A DNA stretch of 43,980 bases from Treponema sp. GTDB taxonomy: Bacteria > Spirochaetota > Spirochaetia > Treponematales > Breznakiellaceae. Where the stretch lies: positions 1-43,980 of the forward strand of contig JAIRYT010000045.1 in NCBI GenBank assembly GCA_031267675.1, read 5' to 3'. Each line of letters begins with the position of its first letter. Within the stretch, counting starts at the first letter, position 1. Positions 1 to 7,125 of this stretch are shown piece by piece. The notes below the pieces were generated by a model. The model ran no database searches, had not been told where the DNA came from, and saw only the letters and a program-made list of their open reading frames with translations. The position numbers and the translations under genes are program-made.

Positions 1-38
1 AATTTATAAATGAGTATAACCGGTCGCGCGGCCCAACA

Positions 39-53
39 GCGGGCTAAACCCGC
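39..53 (-). terminator. Possible hairpin at the end of rnc
   Basis: A perfect 5-bp inverted repeat (GCGGG, 5-nt loop, CCCGC) overlaps the TAG stop of rnc. No run of T follows it in the direction of transcription, so it would be at most a weak or Rho-assisted end. Only the first 38 bases of the window lie beyond it, and nothing else is recognisable there. Confidence 0.22.
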
Positions 54-757
54 CCGCCGATCAGCGCGTCGCAGGCGATACGCGCCGCTTCCTGTTCCGC
101 GCTTTTTTTACTGCGTCCGGTGCCGGGGCCGAATATGCTGCCGTTGACGTTTACTTCGATCCAGAAGCGGCGGTCATGTTCGGGGCCGGTGCGTTTTACG
201 GTCAGGTAAAGGGGCGGTTTTTTATAGCGCTGCTGGCACCATTCCTGCAGCAGCGATTTATGATCGTTCCCGCCGCCCTGCTCGACCCGCATAATCTCCG
301 CTCCGACAAGCGGCGCGACAAAGGCAAAAGCCGCGGTAAATCCCGAATCAAGGTAGAGCGCCCCGATAAGCGCTTCGAGCGCGTCCGCGAGTATCGCTTT
401 TTTGGTGCGGCCGCCGGTGCGCTCCTCTCCCTTTCCCAATATAAGCACGGCGTCAAGCCGCTTTTCCAGCGCGATACCGGCAAGCGTATCCTCGCTTACT
501 ACCACGCTTTTAATCTTGGCAAGCTCGCCTTCACTGTTATCGGGAAGTTTTTGATAGAGCAGCGAAGCGGCGACAACTCCCAGCACCGCGTCGCCCAAAA
601 ATTCAAGGCGCTCGTTGTTGGGCAGCGCCGCCTCATTGCTTACCGACCGGTGGGTAAGGGAAAGGTTTAAAAGCTCAAGGCTTTTAAACCGCGCGCCGAT
701 TGATTTGGAAAACGCGCGGAGCTCCGCTTTTCTATCCGTTTGAAGCGGCGGCGTCAT
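44..757 (-). CDS. rnc: Ribonuclease III
   Basis: Endoribonuclease that cleaves double-stranded RNA and processes rRNA precursors and structured mRNAs in the cytoplasm. The 237 residues match the usual bacterial length. The family signature NERLEFLGDAVLG is at residues 48-60 with the metal-binding acidic residues, and a second acidic helix (ADALEALIGALYLDSG) lies near 122-138. A double-stranded RNA binding domain follows from about residue 166 to the end, with the typical terminal KKSAEQEAARIACDAL helix. It is the last gene of coaD-rpmF-acpP-rnc. Its ATG lies two bases after the acpP stop and has no good Shine-Dalgarno sequence, so translation is probably coupled. The rpmF-acpP-rnc order is common in bacteria. 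Confidence 0.97.
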   Translation of the reverse strand: MTPPLQTDRKAELRAFSKSIGARFKSLELLNLSLTHRSVSNEAALPNNERLEFLGDAVLGVVAASLLYQKLPDNSEGELAKIKSVVVSEDTLAGIALEKRLDAVLILGKGEERTGGRTKKAILADALEALIGALYLDSGFTAAFAFVAPLVGAEIMRVEQGGGNDHKSLLQEWCQQRYKKPPLYLTVKRTGPEHDRRFWIEVNVNGSIFGPGTGRSKKSAEQEAARIACDALIGGRV

Positions 758-759
758 CG

Positions 760-996
760 CTATTTTTGCTGGGACTTTATATACTCGTACGCGTCCTTGA
801 CTGTCTCAAATTCGTTGGCCTTTTCGTCGGGGATCTTAATCTGCATTTCCTCTTCAATCGCATACACCAGCTCATAGGTATCAAGACTGTCGGCGCCCAG
901 ATCCTGGCGGAACGAAGCTTCCATAGTGACCTTTTCCGGTTCTATTTCCAGCTTCTTGGCGATAAGCCCTTTCATTTTTTCAAACAATTCATCCAT
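760..996 (-). CDS. acpP: Acyl carrier protein
   Basis: Small acidic carrier (78 residues) that holds growing acyl chains on a 4'-phosphopantetheine arm for type II fatty acid synthesis. The attachment serine is S37 in GADSLDTYELV, the classic DSL motif, and the four-helix acidic composition is typical. An AAGGAG ribosome binding site lies about 11 bases before the ATG. It sits between rpmF and rnc. The enzyme that would load the arm, AcpS, is also in this window at 13160-13531. Confidence 0.97.
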   Translation of the reverse strand: MDELFEKMKGLIAKKLEIEPEKVTMEASFRQDLGADSLDTYELVYAIEEEMQIKIPDEKANEFETVKDAYEYIKSQQK

Positions 997-1045
997 TTTT
1001 TAGTACACTCCTTGTGAATTTTAGCTTTGACAACGCAAAACCGGT

Positions 1046-1234
1046 TTAGCCCTTCGATTGAGGGACAATTACCTGCCTGCCGCGGTAAAAACCGCATTTT
1101 GGGCAGGCGCGGTGCGGCAAAATTCTGTTTCCGCAGCCCGAACATTCCACAAGGCTGGCAGGATCCAGCTTCATGTTAATGGACTGACGGCGGCGGGTTC
1201 GCGCTTTTGATGTTTTTGCCCTGGGTACTGCCAT
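1046..1234 (-). CDS. rpmF: 50S ribosomal protein bL32
   Basis: A 62-residue basic protein of the large ribosomal subunit. It begins with the characteristic AVPRAKTSKARTRRRQS stretch and carries a zinc ribbon made of CSGCG and CPKCG, so this is the zinc-binding (C+) form of L32. An AGAGG Shine-Dalgarno sequence precedes the ATG by six bases. It is second in the coaD-rpmF-acpP-rnc operon, 35 bases after coaD. Confidence 0.96.
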   Translation of the reverse strand: MAVPRAKTSKARTRRRQSINMKLDPASLVECSGCGNRILPHRACPKCGFYRGRQVIVPQSKG

Positions 1235-1269
1235 AGTTAACCTCTACTGTCGTAATTTCTTGTGACACT

Positions 1270-1779
1270 TTAGCAGGATGTGTCGGTTTTGTCAATCTGC
1301 CTGGCGGCGAATTTGCGCTTTAACGCCTCCGACACCAGCGGGGGCACCATGGCCGAAACGTCGCCGCCAAAGGAGGCGACTTCCTTGATTGCCGAGGATC
1401 GTATCACGGTATATTCGGGGTCCGTGGTCATAAAGACTGTTTCGATGCTCCGGTTCAGGGCTTTGTTCATCATGGAAATTTCAAATTCGTAGGCAAAATC
1501 GCCTTCGCCCCGCACCCCCCGGAGCAGCAGCGGAATCCGCTGTTGCTCAAGGAAATCCACGATAAGGCCGGTACAAAGCGCTACGCGCACGTTTTTTTGA
1601 CCGTCGACAAGGGCCTGCATGGCGGAAATACGCTCCGCGGCGGTAAAAAGATAGTTTTTATTGGGATTTTCCGCCACAATTACCACCAATTCATCGAAAA
1701 TTCGGGCGGCCCGTTGTATAATATTTATATGCCCCAAAGTGGGAGGATCAAACGAACCGGGAAAAGCTGCTCGCAACAT
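1270..1779 (-). CDS. coaD: Phosphopantetheine adenylyltransferase
   Basis: Transfers AMP from ATP to 4'-phosphopantetheine, the fourth step from pantothenate to coenzyme A. At 169 residues it has the usual CoaD length. The nucleotidyltransferase motif TLGH is at residues 14-17 after PGSFDPP, and the C-terminal SSxIKE-type loop (IRSSAIKEVA) is present. It heads an operon with rpmF, acpP and rnc, which ties CoA supply to the acyl carrier protein. The ATG has no Shine-Dalgarno sequence. A candidate promoter (1790-1817) would start the transcript only about four bases upstream. Confidence 0.96.
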   Translation of the reverse strand: MLRAAFPGSFDPPTLGHINIIQRAARIFDELVVIVAENPNKNYLFTAAERISAMQALVDGQKNVRVALCTGLIVDFLEQQRIPLLLRGVRGEGDFAYEFEISMMNKALNRSIETVFMTTDPEYTVIRSSAIKEVASFGGDVSAMVPPLVSEALKRKFAARQIDKTDTSC

Positions 1780-1789
1780 GATAATAGAA

Positions 1790-1817
1790 GGTATACCGGC
1801 TTGACGATCCAGGGCAA
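1790..1817 (-). promoter_or_regulatory. Candidate coaD promoter
   Basis: On the minus strand a TTGCCC -35 element (1812-1817) and a TATACC -10 element (1790-1795) are 16 bp apart. The predicted start near 1783 leaves a leader of about four bases before the coaD ATG. The element overlaps the oppositely directed candidate promoter of the lipoprotein gene. Confidence 0.4.
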
Positions 1818-1829
1818 GGGGGGTATTAT
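1801..1829 (+). promoter_or_regulatory. Candidate lipoprotein-gene promoter
   Basis: TTGACG (1801-1806), a 17-bp spacer and TATTAT (1824-1829) make a good sigma-70-type promoter. The predicted start near 1836 falls one base before an in-frame ATG at 1837, so a leaderless message is possible. The same stretch contains a purine-rich AAGGGGGG that could serve as ribosome binding site for the ATG at 1828 if transcription begins further upstream. The two readings exclude each other. Confidence 0.35.
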
Positions 1830-2403
1830 GTACCGTATGAACAGGTTCTGTTTTGCTGTTGTTGCTGTTGTTGTTGTTGCTGCTGCGCTTGTTACTGTCG
1901 GCGCGGGCGCGCTTCTGGCTTCCTGCACGGGCGGCGCGGATCCGGTAAAGCAGACTTCGCCGGCGAATCCTGTCAGAACAAATCCGGACGCGGACGATCC
2001 CGCCTTTGATCGCGGCAGTATCAGCAAGGAAGAATTCGACACCGCCAAATCAGAGGTGCAGGCGCTTATCCTGCGGCTTAACGGTATTATACGGGCGCGC
2101 GATTACGACGCCTGGGTTTCCTACCTTACCGACGACTATCTGCGCGTAATCAGTTCCCCCGAAAACCTGGAAGCGGTTTCCAAAAATTCGGAACGGCTTG
2201 TACAGCAGGGCAAGGTGCTCACCTCTTCCCAGGAATATTTTACCTTTGTCGTGGTTCCTTCGCGGGCCAACGACCGGGTAGACGATATTCAGTTCCGGGG
2301 CAAGAACCGCGTCACCGCGTATACCATTGTCGGCGGCGGAAGAAGACTTAGACTGTATGATTTGGAACGAACGCGGGAAGGCTGGAAAATTCTTCGGCCC
2401 TGA
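1828..2403 (+). CDS. Putative lipoprotein, NTF2-like
   Basis: A 191-residue hypothetical protein. The N-terminus is a long hydrophobic signal segment followed by LLASC, a relaxed spirochaetal lipobox with the lipidated cysteine at residue 33, so it is probably anchored to a membrane from the periplasmic side. The C-terminal half (from EEFDTAKSEV; RARDYDAWVSYLTDDY; final REGWKI) resembles NTF2/SnoaL-type small domains; this is a fold-level inference. The signal segment is encoded by a GTT/GCT triplet run. Start choice: ATG 1828 follows AAGGGGGG, while ATG 1837 (MNRFCF) would fit a leaderless message. A HEAT protein gene follows 80 bases later on the same strand. Confidence 0.7.
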   Translation: MYRMNRFCFAVVAVVVVAAALVTVGAGALLASCTGGADPVKQTSPANPVRTNPDADDPAFDRGSISKEEFDTAKSEVQALILRLNGIIRARDYDAWVSYLTDDYLRVISSPENLEAVSKNSERLVQQGKVLTSSQEYFTFVVVPSRANDRVDDIQFRGKNRVTAYTIVGGGRRLRLYDLERTREGWKILRP

Positions 2404-2483
2404 AGGGATCTTTGGAACCTTATGGATGAGGGCAGCGCTCGTAAACTGGCGGTGTCAAGAAAAAGGATACAGGAGTTAAGTAG

Positions 2484-3203
2484 ATGACAAAGCTAAAAAG
2501 AATTTTACCGGCGCTGTGCGTACTGTTGACGCCTTTTTTTGCCGGGGCGCAGAACAGCACCGAACTATCCGTTGAAGAATCGTATCTTCAGGAATCGGTG
2601 GATAATATGATTATCCGCGAACAGAGCCGCGCCGAAAGCAGGGAAATGAAAAACCTTGCCCTTGATTATATCGGGGACGCGATTCAAAGCGGCAATACCA
2701 GCGACGAGATACGCCAGTCCCTGGAATATTTGGGTCTCGAAGGCGTCCTTAACCGGACAAACGAAAACGGACGGATCATCAATAACTTTCCCGACGTCCG
2801 GTGGCGCGCCGCCGAATATTTGGGCGAACTGGGAACTCCCGAAGCGCGGGATTCGCTGATCAAAATGGTGTATTACGACACCGAGCCGGCCGTTCTTACC
2901 TCGGCGGTCGAGGCGCTTGCCAAAATAGGCTACGATCCCGACGGCAGGGCTGTCGAAACAATAACGTGGATTGTGCGGAAGTTTGACAATACCAACCCCG
3001 ATAACCGCCTCGCGTGGCGGGCCATCGACGCGTTTGTAAAATTTGAAACAAAAAGCTACGACGCGATACAGATGTTGATCCGTATTTCGGAAGGGCCCTA
3101 TGTACGTCCGGTACAGGACAAGGCAAAAGAAGCGCTCAAAGAGATACGAAAGTCCCAGGCCCAGGCAAAACAGGAACAACAACAGCAGCAACAGCGGCAG
3201 TAG
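2484..3203 (+). CDS. Secreted HEAT-repeat protein
   Basis: A 239-residue protein with a Sec signal peptide (cleavage expected after FAGA, near residue 22) and therefore probably periplasmic. The mature part consists of alpha-helical HEAT-like repeats, seen in segments such as VRWRAAEYLGELGTPEARDS and AVLTSAVEALAKIG, which suggests a protein-protein scaffold. It ends in a glutamine-rich tail (EQQQQQQRQ) encoded by CAA/CAG repeats. An AGGAG site precedes the ATG. It probably shares a transcript with the lipoprotein gene upstream and converges on the glycosyltransferase gene with a 6-base gap. A second secreted HEAT protein lies at 27914-29347. Exact function unknown. Confidence 0.85.
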   Translation: MTKLKRILPALCVLLTPFFAGAQNSTELSVEESYLQESVDNMIIREQSRAESREMKNLALDYIGDAIQSGNTSDEIRQSLEYLGLEGVLNRTNENGRIINNFPDVRWRAAEYLGELGTPEARDSLIKMVYYDTEPAVLTSAVEALAKIGYDPDGRAVETITWIVRKFDNTNPDNRLAWRAIDAFVKFETKSYDAIQMLIRISEGPYVRPVQDKAKEALKEIRKSQAQAKQEQQQQQQRQ

Positions 3204-3209
3204 ACCGGC

Positions 3210-4325
3210 CTACCCCAGCGATTTTAGCAGCGCCAGGGTTTTTTCCGCGCACGAGTCCCAGGAAAAGCTTTTTGCCCGCTCTATGCCCTTTTGGCGGCAT
3301 TCGCGGGCAAGATCGTGGTCGGAAATAAGGGTTACCATGCGATCCGCCATATCTTCCGCATCCTTCGGGTCAAAGTAAAGCGCCGCGTGGTCCGCCGCTT
3401 CGGGCAGCGAGGCAGCCCTGGCGCAGGCGACCGGAACGCCGCTCGCCATCGCTTCCAGCACGCCGAGCCCGAAGCCTTCGTACATTGAGGGAAACACCAC
3501 AATATCCGCGCCGGAATACAGCTCGGGCAGGCTTTCCGAGGGGAAATGCCCGGTAAAGAAAATGTCGTTCCGGTATTTTGAAGCGGCGGCGGCTTCCATT
3601 ACCCTGTCCGCCCGGTGGCTCTCGCGTCCCGCCAGTACAAGCCGGTGGGGATAGCGGGTTCGCTCCTTAAAAATGCCGAACGCCTCGATAAGTCTGACAT
3701 GGTTTTTAATGGGGTATTCTATGCGGGACGCGTAAAGTATGTACGGCCGGCGGAAACTAAAGGGCTGAATAAGGACGACGCTTTCCTCGTTCCGGGGACG
3801 GGGGTAAAAAAAGGCCGAATCGACCGCGTTTGAAATAACGGTGATTTTTGATTCGCGCACATTGACCAGATCAATCAGTTCCTGTTTAACAAATTCACTG
3901 ACCGCGATTACCCTGTCCAGATGCCGCAGGGAATCGGGCATGATCATCCGTATCAGGCCCAGCGATTCGCGGGTTTTTCTGCTGCCCCAGTACGCCGCCA
4001 TGTCGTGAACGGTTCCGGCGGAGGGGCACGGCGAGCGATAGGGAATGCGGCGGTGGGCGGCGGGAAAAAAACAGGCTGAAAAGCCGCGTTTACGCGCCAA
4101 AAGCGGATAACGCAGCAGATGCCACAGGGTATTCGCCGTTCTGCCGTTAAAACGGCAGCGGGACAGATATTCCACCCCGGCCACTTCGGTATAGGGAAAA
4201 CGATCATAATCCCAGCCAAAAAGCTCAAACAGCTCCAGCGGAAAACGTTTAAGCAGTTGGATTAAATAAACACCCACCCCTGACCTGCCGCCGGCTGAAG
4301 CGAAAGTGTCTATTCCTATTCTCAT
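3210..4325 (-). CDS. GT4-family glycosyltransferase
   Basis: Retaining glycosyltransferase of the GT-B fold that would transfer a sugar from a nucleotide donor to an unknown acceptor, probably in cell-envelope glycan or glycolipid synthesis. It begins MRIGIDTFA..GRSGVGVYL, typical of family 4. The E-x7-E donor-binding motif lies in YEGFGLGVLEAMASGVPV, and the linker LVLAGRESH is also typical. The start at 4325 gives 371 residues and matches the family; an upstream ATG at 4334 adds only MNT. No Shine-Dalgarno sequence precedes either. A perfect TATAAT at 4333-4338 puts the transcript start on or next to the ATG at 4325. It is transcribed alone, divergently from nrdR. Confidence 0.88.
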   Translation of the reverse strand: MRIGIDTFASAGGRSGVGVYLIQLLKRFPLELFELFGWDYDRFPYTEVAGVEYLSRCRFNGRTANTLWHLLRYPLLARKRGFSACFFPAAHRRIPYRSPCPSAGTVHDMAAYWGSRKTRESLGLIRMIMPDSLRHLDRVIAVSEFVKQELIDLVNVRESKITVISNAVDSAFFYPRPRNEESVVLIQPFSFRRPYILYASRIEYPIKNHVRLIEAFGIFKERTRYPHRLVLAGRESHRADRVMEAAAASKYRNDIFFTGHFPSESLPELYSGADIVVFPSMYEGFGLGVLEAMASGVPVACARAASLPEAADHAALYFDPKDAEDMADRMVTLISDHDLARECRQKGIERAKSFSWDSCAEKTLALLKSLG

Positions 4326-4332
4326 AGTGTTC

Positions 4333-4361
4333 ATTATATCAGCATCATCCCCAAATTGGAA
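4333..4361 (-). promoter_or_regulatory. Promoter of glycosyltransferase gene, possibly leaderless
   Basis: On the minus strand an extended -10 (TGATATAAT; hexamer 4333-4338) lies 17 bp from a weak TTCCAA -35 (4356-4361). The expected start at 4325-4327 coincides with the ATG at 4325. Confidence 0.5.
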
Positions 4362-4398
4362 GTGTTCGCGATTTTTTTAAATTTTGCCGAATATACCC

Positions 4399-4427
4399 TT
4401 GCCACACAATAGATAGAGTGTTATGAT
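4399..4427 (+). promoter_or_regulatory. Promoter of the nrdR-nrdD-nrdG operon
   Basis: TTGCCA (4399-4404), a 17-bp spacer and TATGAT (4422-4427). The predicted start near 4434 leaves a leader of about 70 bases before nrdR. The spacer is almost filled by a probable NrdR box, so repressor binding would block RNA polymerase directly. Confidence 0.65.
4404..4419. promoter_or_regulatory. Probable NrdR box
   Basis: The 16 bases ACACAATAGATAGAGT match the published NrdR-box consensus (ACACWATATATWGTGT, recalled from the family literature) at 14 positions. The box lies between -35 and -10 of the promoter in front of nrdR itself. NrdR boxes usually occur in pairs about 30 bp apart. I found no convincing second copy at that spacing on either side. 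Confidence 0.6.
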
Positions 4428-4503
4428 GGTTACATGCGCTGGATATGGCCCCATAGCCGGCCTGTCGGTAACGGAAGTCAGTAACGGAAGAAGGATTAAG
4501 AAA

Positions 4504-4983
4504 ATGCGCTGCCCCCACTGCGGCAACTTTGACGACAAGGTAATAGAGTCCAGAACCCTGGCAAACGGAGAAGCGATTCGCCGGCGCAGGGAGTGCGGCG
4601 GCTGCGGCAGGCGTTTTACCAGCTATGAACGTATCGAAGAAAAACAGTTCATGGTCGTCAAAAAAGACGGCCGAAGGGAGCCCTTTGACCGCCTTAAACT
4701 GGAAAAGGGAATTCAGCGCGCGCTGGAAAAACGTCCGGTTTCCCAAATGCAGATCGAAAGCCTTGTCAGCGACATGGAAGATTTGGCGGAGATCCAGGGA
4801 AGGACGAACCACGAGATAAGCTCCCGCGATCTGGGAGACCTGGTGCTGGAAAAACTGGGCGCCATGGACAAGGTGGCCTACATACGCTTTGCCTCCGTGT
4901 ACCGGCATTTTGAGGATACGGCCGAATTTTTAAACGAGATACAAAAACTGGGAGGAGATAAAAATATGGACGGCGGCTCATGA
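4504..4983 (+). CDS. nrdR: Transcriptional repressor NrdR
   Basis: ATP/dATP-sensing repressor of ribonucleotide reductase genes, 159 residues. The N-terminal zinc ribbon uses C3, C6, C31 and C34 (MRCPHCG..ECGGCGRRF). It is followed by the ATP cone starting near FMVVKKDGRREPFDRLKLEKGI at residues 47-68. The start at 4504 gives the canonical MRCPHCG N-terminus and has AAGGA about 8 bases upstream; the open frame extends further upstream but lacks family similarity. Its stop overlaps the nrdD start (ATGA), so repressor and target are cotranscribed. The NrdR box in its promoter points to autoregulation together with nrdD and nrdG. Confidence 0.96.
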   Translation: MRCPHCGNFDDKVIESRTLANGEAIRRRRECGGCGRRFTSYERIEEKQFMVVKKDGRREPFDRLKLEKGIQRALEKRPVSQMQIESLVSDMEDLAEIQGRTNHEISSRDLGDLVLEKLGAMDKVAYIRFASVYRHFEDTAEFLNEIQKLGGDKNMDGGS

Positions 4984-7082
4984 ACACTCATTTGGAAGAA
5001 AGTTCCCCCGCACGGGCGGGCGTTCCGGCGAACGGCGCAAGGAGCGTTGTAAAACGGTCGGGTGAAATCGAACCGTACAACCGGACAAAAATCAAAAACG
5101 CCATTACCAGGGCCTTTGCCGCCGTCAACGGCGGCTCCCTTCCCGAGACGGAAAAAACAGTGGACGGGCTTACCGCCCATGTCGAAGAAAAGATAGCCGC
5201 GTTAATGAAAAACCGCCATCCGGCCTCGATTCCCGCCATTGAAGAAATTCAGGATTTGGTAGAAAACACGCTTGTCGAGGCTTCCCGGACCGCCGTCGCC
5301 AAGGCGTATATTCTGTACCGCGCGCGCCACGAAGCCATGCGCGACGCGAAAAAATTAATGCTGGATATTGATTCCACCATGGACGGCTATCTGCTTCAAT
5401 CGGACTGGCGCGTCAACGAAAACGCCAATGTCAACTATTCCCTGGGCGGCCTTATTCTGCATAATTCGGGAAGCATTACCGCCAATTACTGGCTAAAAAA
5501 TATTTATCCCGCCGAAATCGCCGACGCCCACCGGAACGCCGACTTTCATATTCATGATCTTTCCATGTTTTCCGGATACTGCGCCGGATGGTCAATGCGC
5601 CAGCTTATCGCGGAAGGACTCGGCGGGGTTCCCGATAAAATTACCAGCAAACCGGCAAAACATCTTTCTACCCTGATGCAGCAGGCGGTTAATTTTTTGG
5701 GCTGCCTGCAGAATGAATGGGCGGGCGCGCAGGCGTTTTCTTCGTTTGACACCTACGTCGCCCCCTTTGTCAAGGCGGACAATCTGGGCGACCGGGAAAT
5801 AAAACAGTGCCTGCAAAGTTTTATTTTTGGCGTAAACACGCCAAGCCGCTGGGGATGCCAGGCGCCGTTTACCAATATTACGCTTGACTGGATATGCCCC
5901 GCCGATTTAAAAAACAAAAAAGCGGTTGTCGACGGAAAAGAAACCGATTTTTGCTACGGCGACTGCCAGGAAGAAATTAACCGCGTAAACCGTATTTTTA
6001 TCGAACTGATGATTGAAGGAGACGCGGAAGGCCGGGGCTTTCAGTATCCCATTCCTACATACAACATTACCCCCGACTTTGACTGGGACAGCCCCAATGC
6101 CGGCCTGCTTTTTGAAATGACCAGCCGTTACGGGACGCCCTACTTTCAAAATTTTGTCAATTCCGACCTGAATCCCGAAGACGTGCGTTCAATGTGCTGC
6201 CGTCTTCAGCTTGACAAACGGGAATTACGCAAACGGGGCGGCGGGCTTTTTGGTTCGGACGAATTAACCGGATCAATCGGCGTGGTAACCATTAACCTTC
6301 CCCGCATCGGCTATCTTGCAAAAGACGAATGGGACTTTTTTTTACGCCTTGAAAATTTAATGGCGCTTGCCAAAGAAAGCCTTAAGATAAAGCGCAAAGC
6401 GGTAACAAAACTTTTGGAAAGCGGGCTTTTTCCCTATACAAAACGCTATCTGCGCGGCTTTGACAATCATTTTAACACCATCGGCCTGGTGGGAATGAAC
6501 GAATGTATTCTTAACTTTTTGGGGCGCGGCATTACGATAGCGGACAAAGCGGGGCGCGATTTTGCGCTTTCGGTGCTGGATTTTATGCGGCGCAAGCTTG
6601 CCGATTTTCAGGAAGAAACCGGAGAACTCTTTAACCTTGAAGCGACCCCGGCGGAATCTACCAGTTACCGTCTGGCAAAACACGACAGGGAGCGCTATCC
6701 GGGAATTATCGCGTCGGGAACAACGGAGCCTTATTATACCAATTCAACCCAGCTTCCGGTAATGCAGACCGAAGATATCTTTGACGCGCTTGATTTACAG
6801 GAAGAACTGCAGACGGCGTATACCGGCGGAACGGTCTTTCATACCTTTGTCGGCGAGTCAATCGAAGACTGGCGGACCTGCCGCGATTTGGTAAAGACAA
6901 TCGCGCACAATTACCGTGTTCCCTATTTTACCGTCTCGCCGACTTTTTCGGTATGTCCGGTTCACGGGTATTTGCGCGGGGAGCATTTTTTCTGTCCAAA
7001 ATGCAAGGCGGAAGAAGAAGAACGCCTGCGCGGTAAAATCAGCGCGCTGGAAGACGAACGCGCCCAGGCGCTGGCGGGATAA
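4980..7082 (+). CDS. nrdD: Anaerobic ribonucleoside-triphosphate reductase, lacks glycyl loop
   Basis: Class III reductase that makes deoxyribonucleotides by glycyl/thiyl radical chemistry without oxygen. It has 700 residues: an ATP cone at about 20-115 for allosteric control; the alpha/beta barrel with C406-C407 in MCCR (C407 is the likely thiyl-radical cysteine) followed by TGSIGVVTINLPRIG; and a zinc site C659, H662, C672, C675 (CPVHGYLRGEHFFCPKC). Family members continue directly into a glycyl-radical loop of the type EVYSRVVGYYRP. Here the frame stops 25 residues after the zinc site, in a charged helix (KAEEEERLRGKISALEDERA). The missing loop is in the next gene. The ATG overlaps the nrdR stop. 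Either a genuinely split enzyme or a frameshift; the spacing and ribosome binding site of the next gene favour a split. Confidence 0.93.
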   Translation: MNTHLEESSPARAGVPANGARSVVKRSGEIEPYNRTKIKNAITRAFAAVNGGSLPETEKTVDGLTAHVEEKIAALMKNRHPASIPAIEEIQDLVENTLVEASRTAVAKAYILYRARHEAMRDAKKLMLDIDSTMDGYLLQSDWRVNENANVNYSLGGLILHNSGSITANYWLKNIYPAEIADAHRNADFHIHDLSMFSGYCAGWSMRQLIAEGLGGVPDKITSKPAKHLSTLMQQAVNFLGCLQNEWAGAQAFSSFDTYVAPFVKADNLGDREIKQCLQSFIFGVNTPSRWGCQAPFTNITLDWICPADLKNKKAVVDGKETDFCYGDCQEEINRVNRIFIELMIEGDAEGRGFQYPIPTYNITPDFDWDSPNAGLLFEMTSRYGTPYFQNFVNSDLNPEDVRSMCCRLQLDKRELRKRGGGLFGSDELTGSIGVVTINLPRIGYLAKDEWDFFLRLENLMALAKESLKIKRKAVTKLLESGLFPYTKRYLRGFDNHFNTIGLVGMNECILNFLGRGITIADKAGRDFALSVLDFMRRKLADFQEETGELFNLEATPAESTSYRLAKHDRERYPGIIASGTTEPYYTNSTQLPVMQTEDIFDALDLQEELQTAYTGGTVFHTFVGESIEDWRTCRDLVKTIAHNYRVPYFTVSPTFSVCPVHGYLRGEHFFCPKCKAEEEERLRGKISALEDERAQALAG

Positions 7083-7125
7083 ACAGAAATTTGCGGCGGA
7101 ATGCCGCGGGATAGGAGCGGACATA

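Noticed and set aside
1717-1722. TATAAT at 1717-1722 as promoter of the lipoprotein gene
   Set aside because: The hexamer is perfect but no -35 element is found at 16-18 bp, it lies inside coaD, and a better spaced promoter exists at 1801-1829.
4423-4503. Longer NrdR starting at 4423
   Set aside because: It would add 27 residues before the canonical MRCPHCG start and would begin inside the -10 element of its own promoter.
6916-7125. Extension of the glycyl-radical gene upstream over the end of nrdD
   Set aside because: The frame is open but the translated segment (RKKKNACAVKSARWKTN..) has no family similarity, while ATG 7126 has a good ribosome binding site. It is kept only as the basis of the frameshift alternative.
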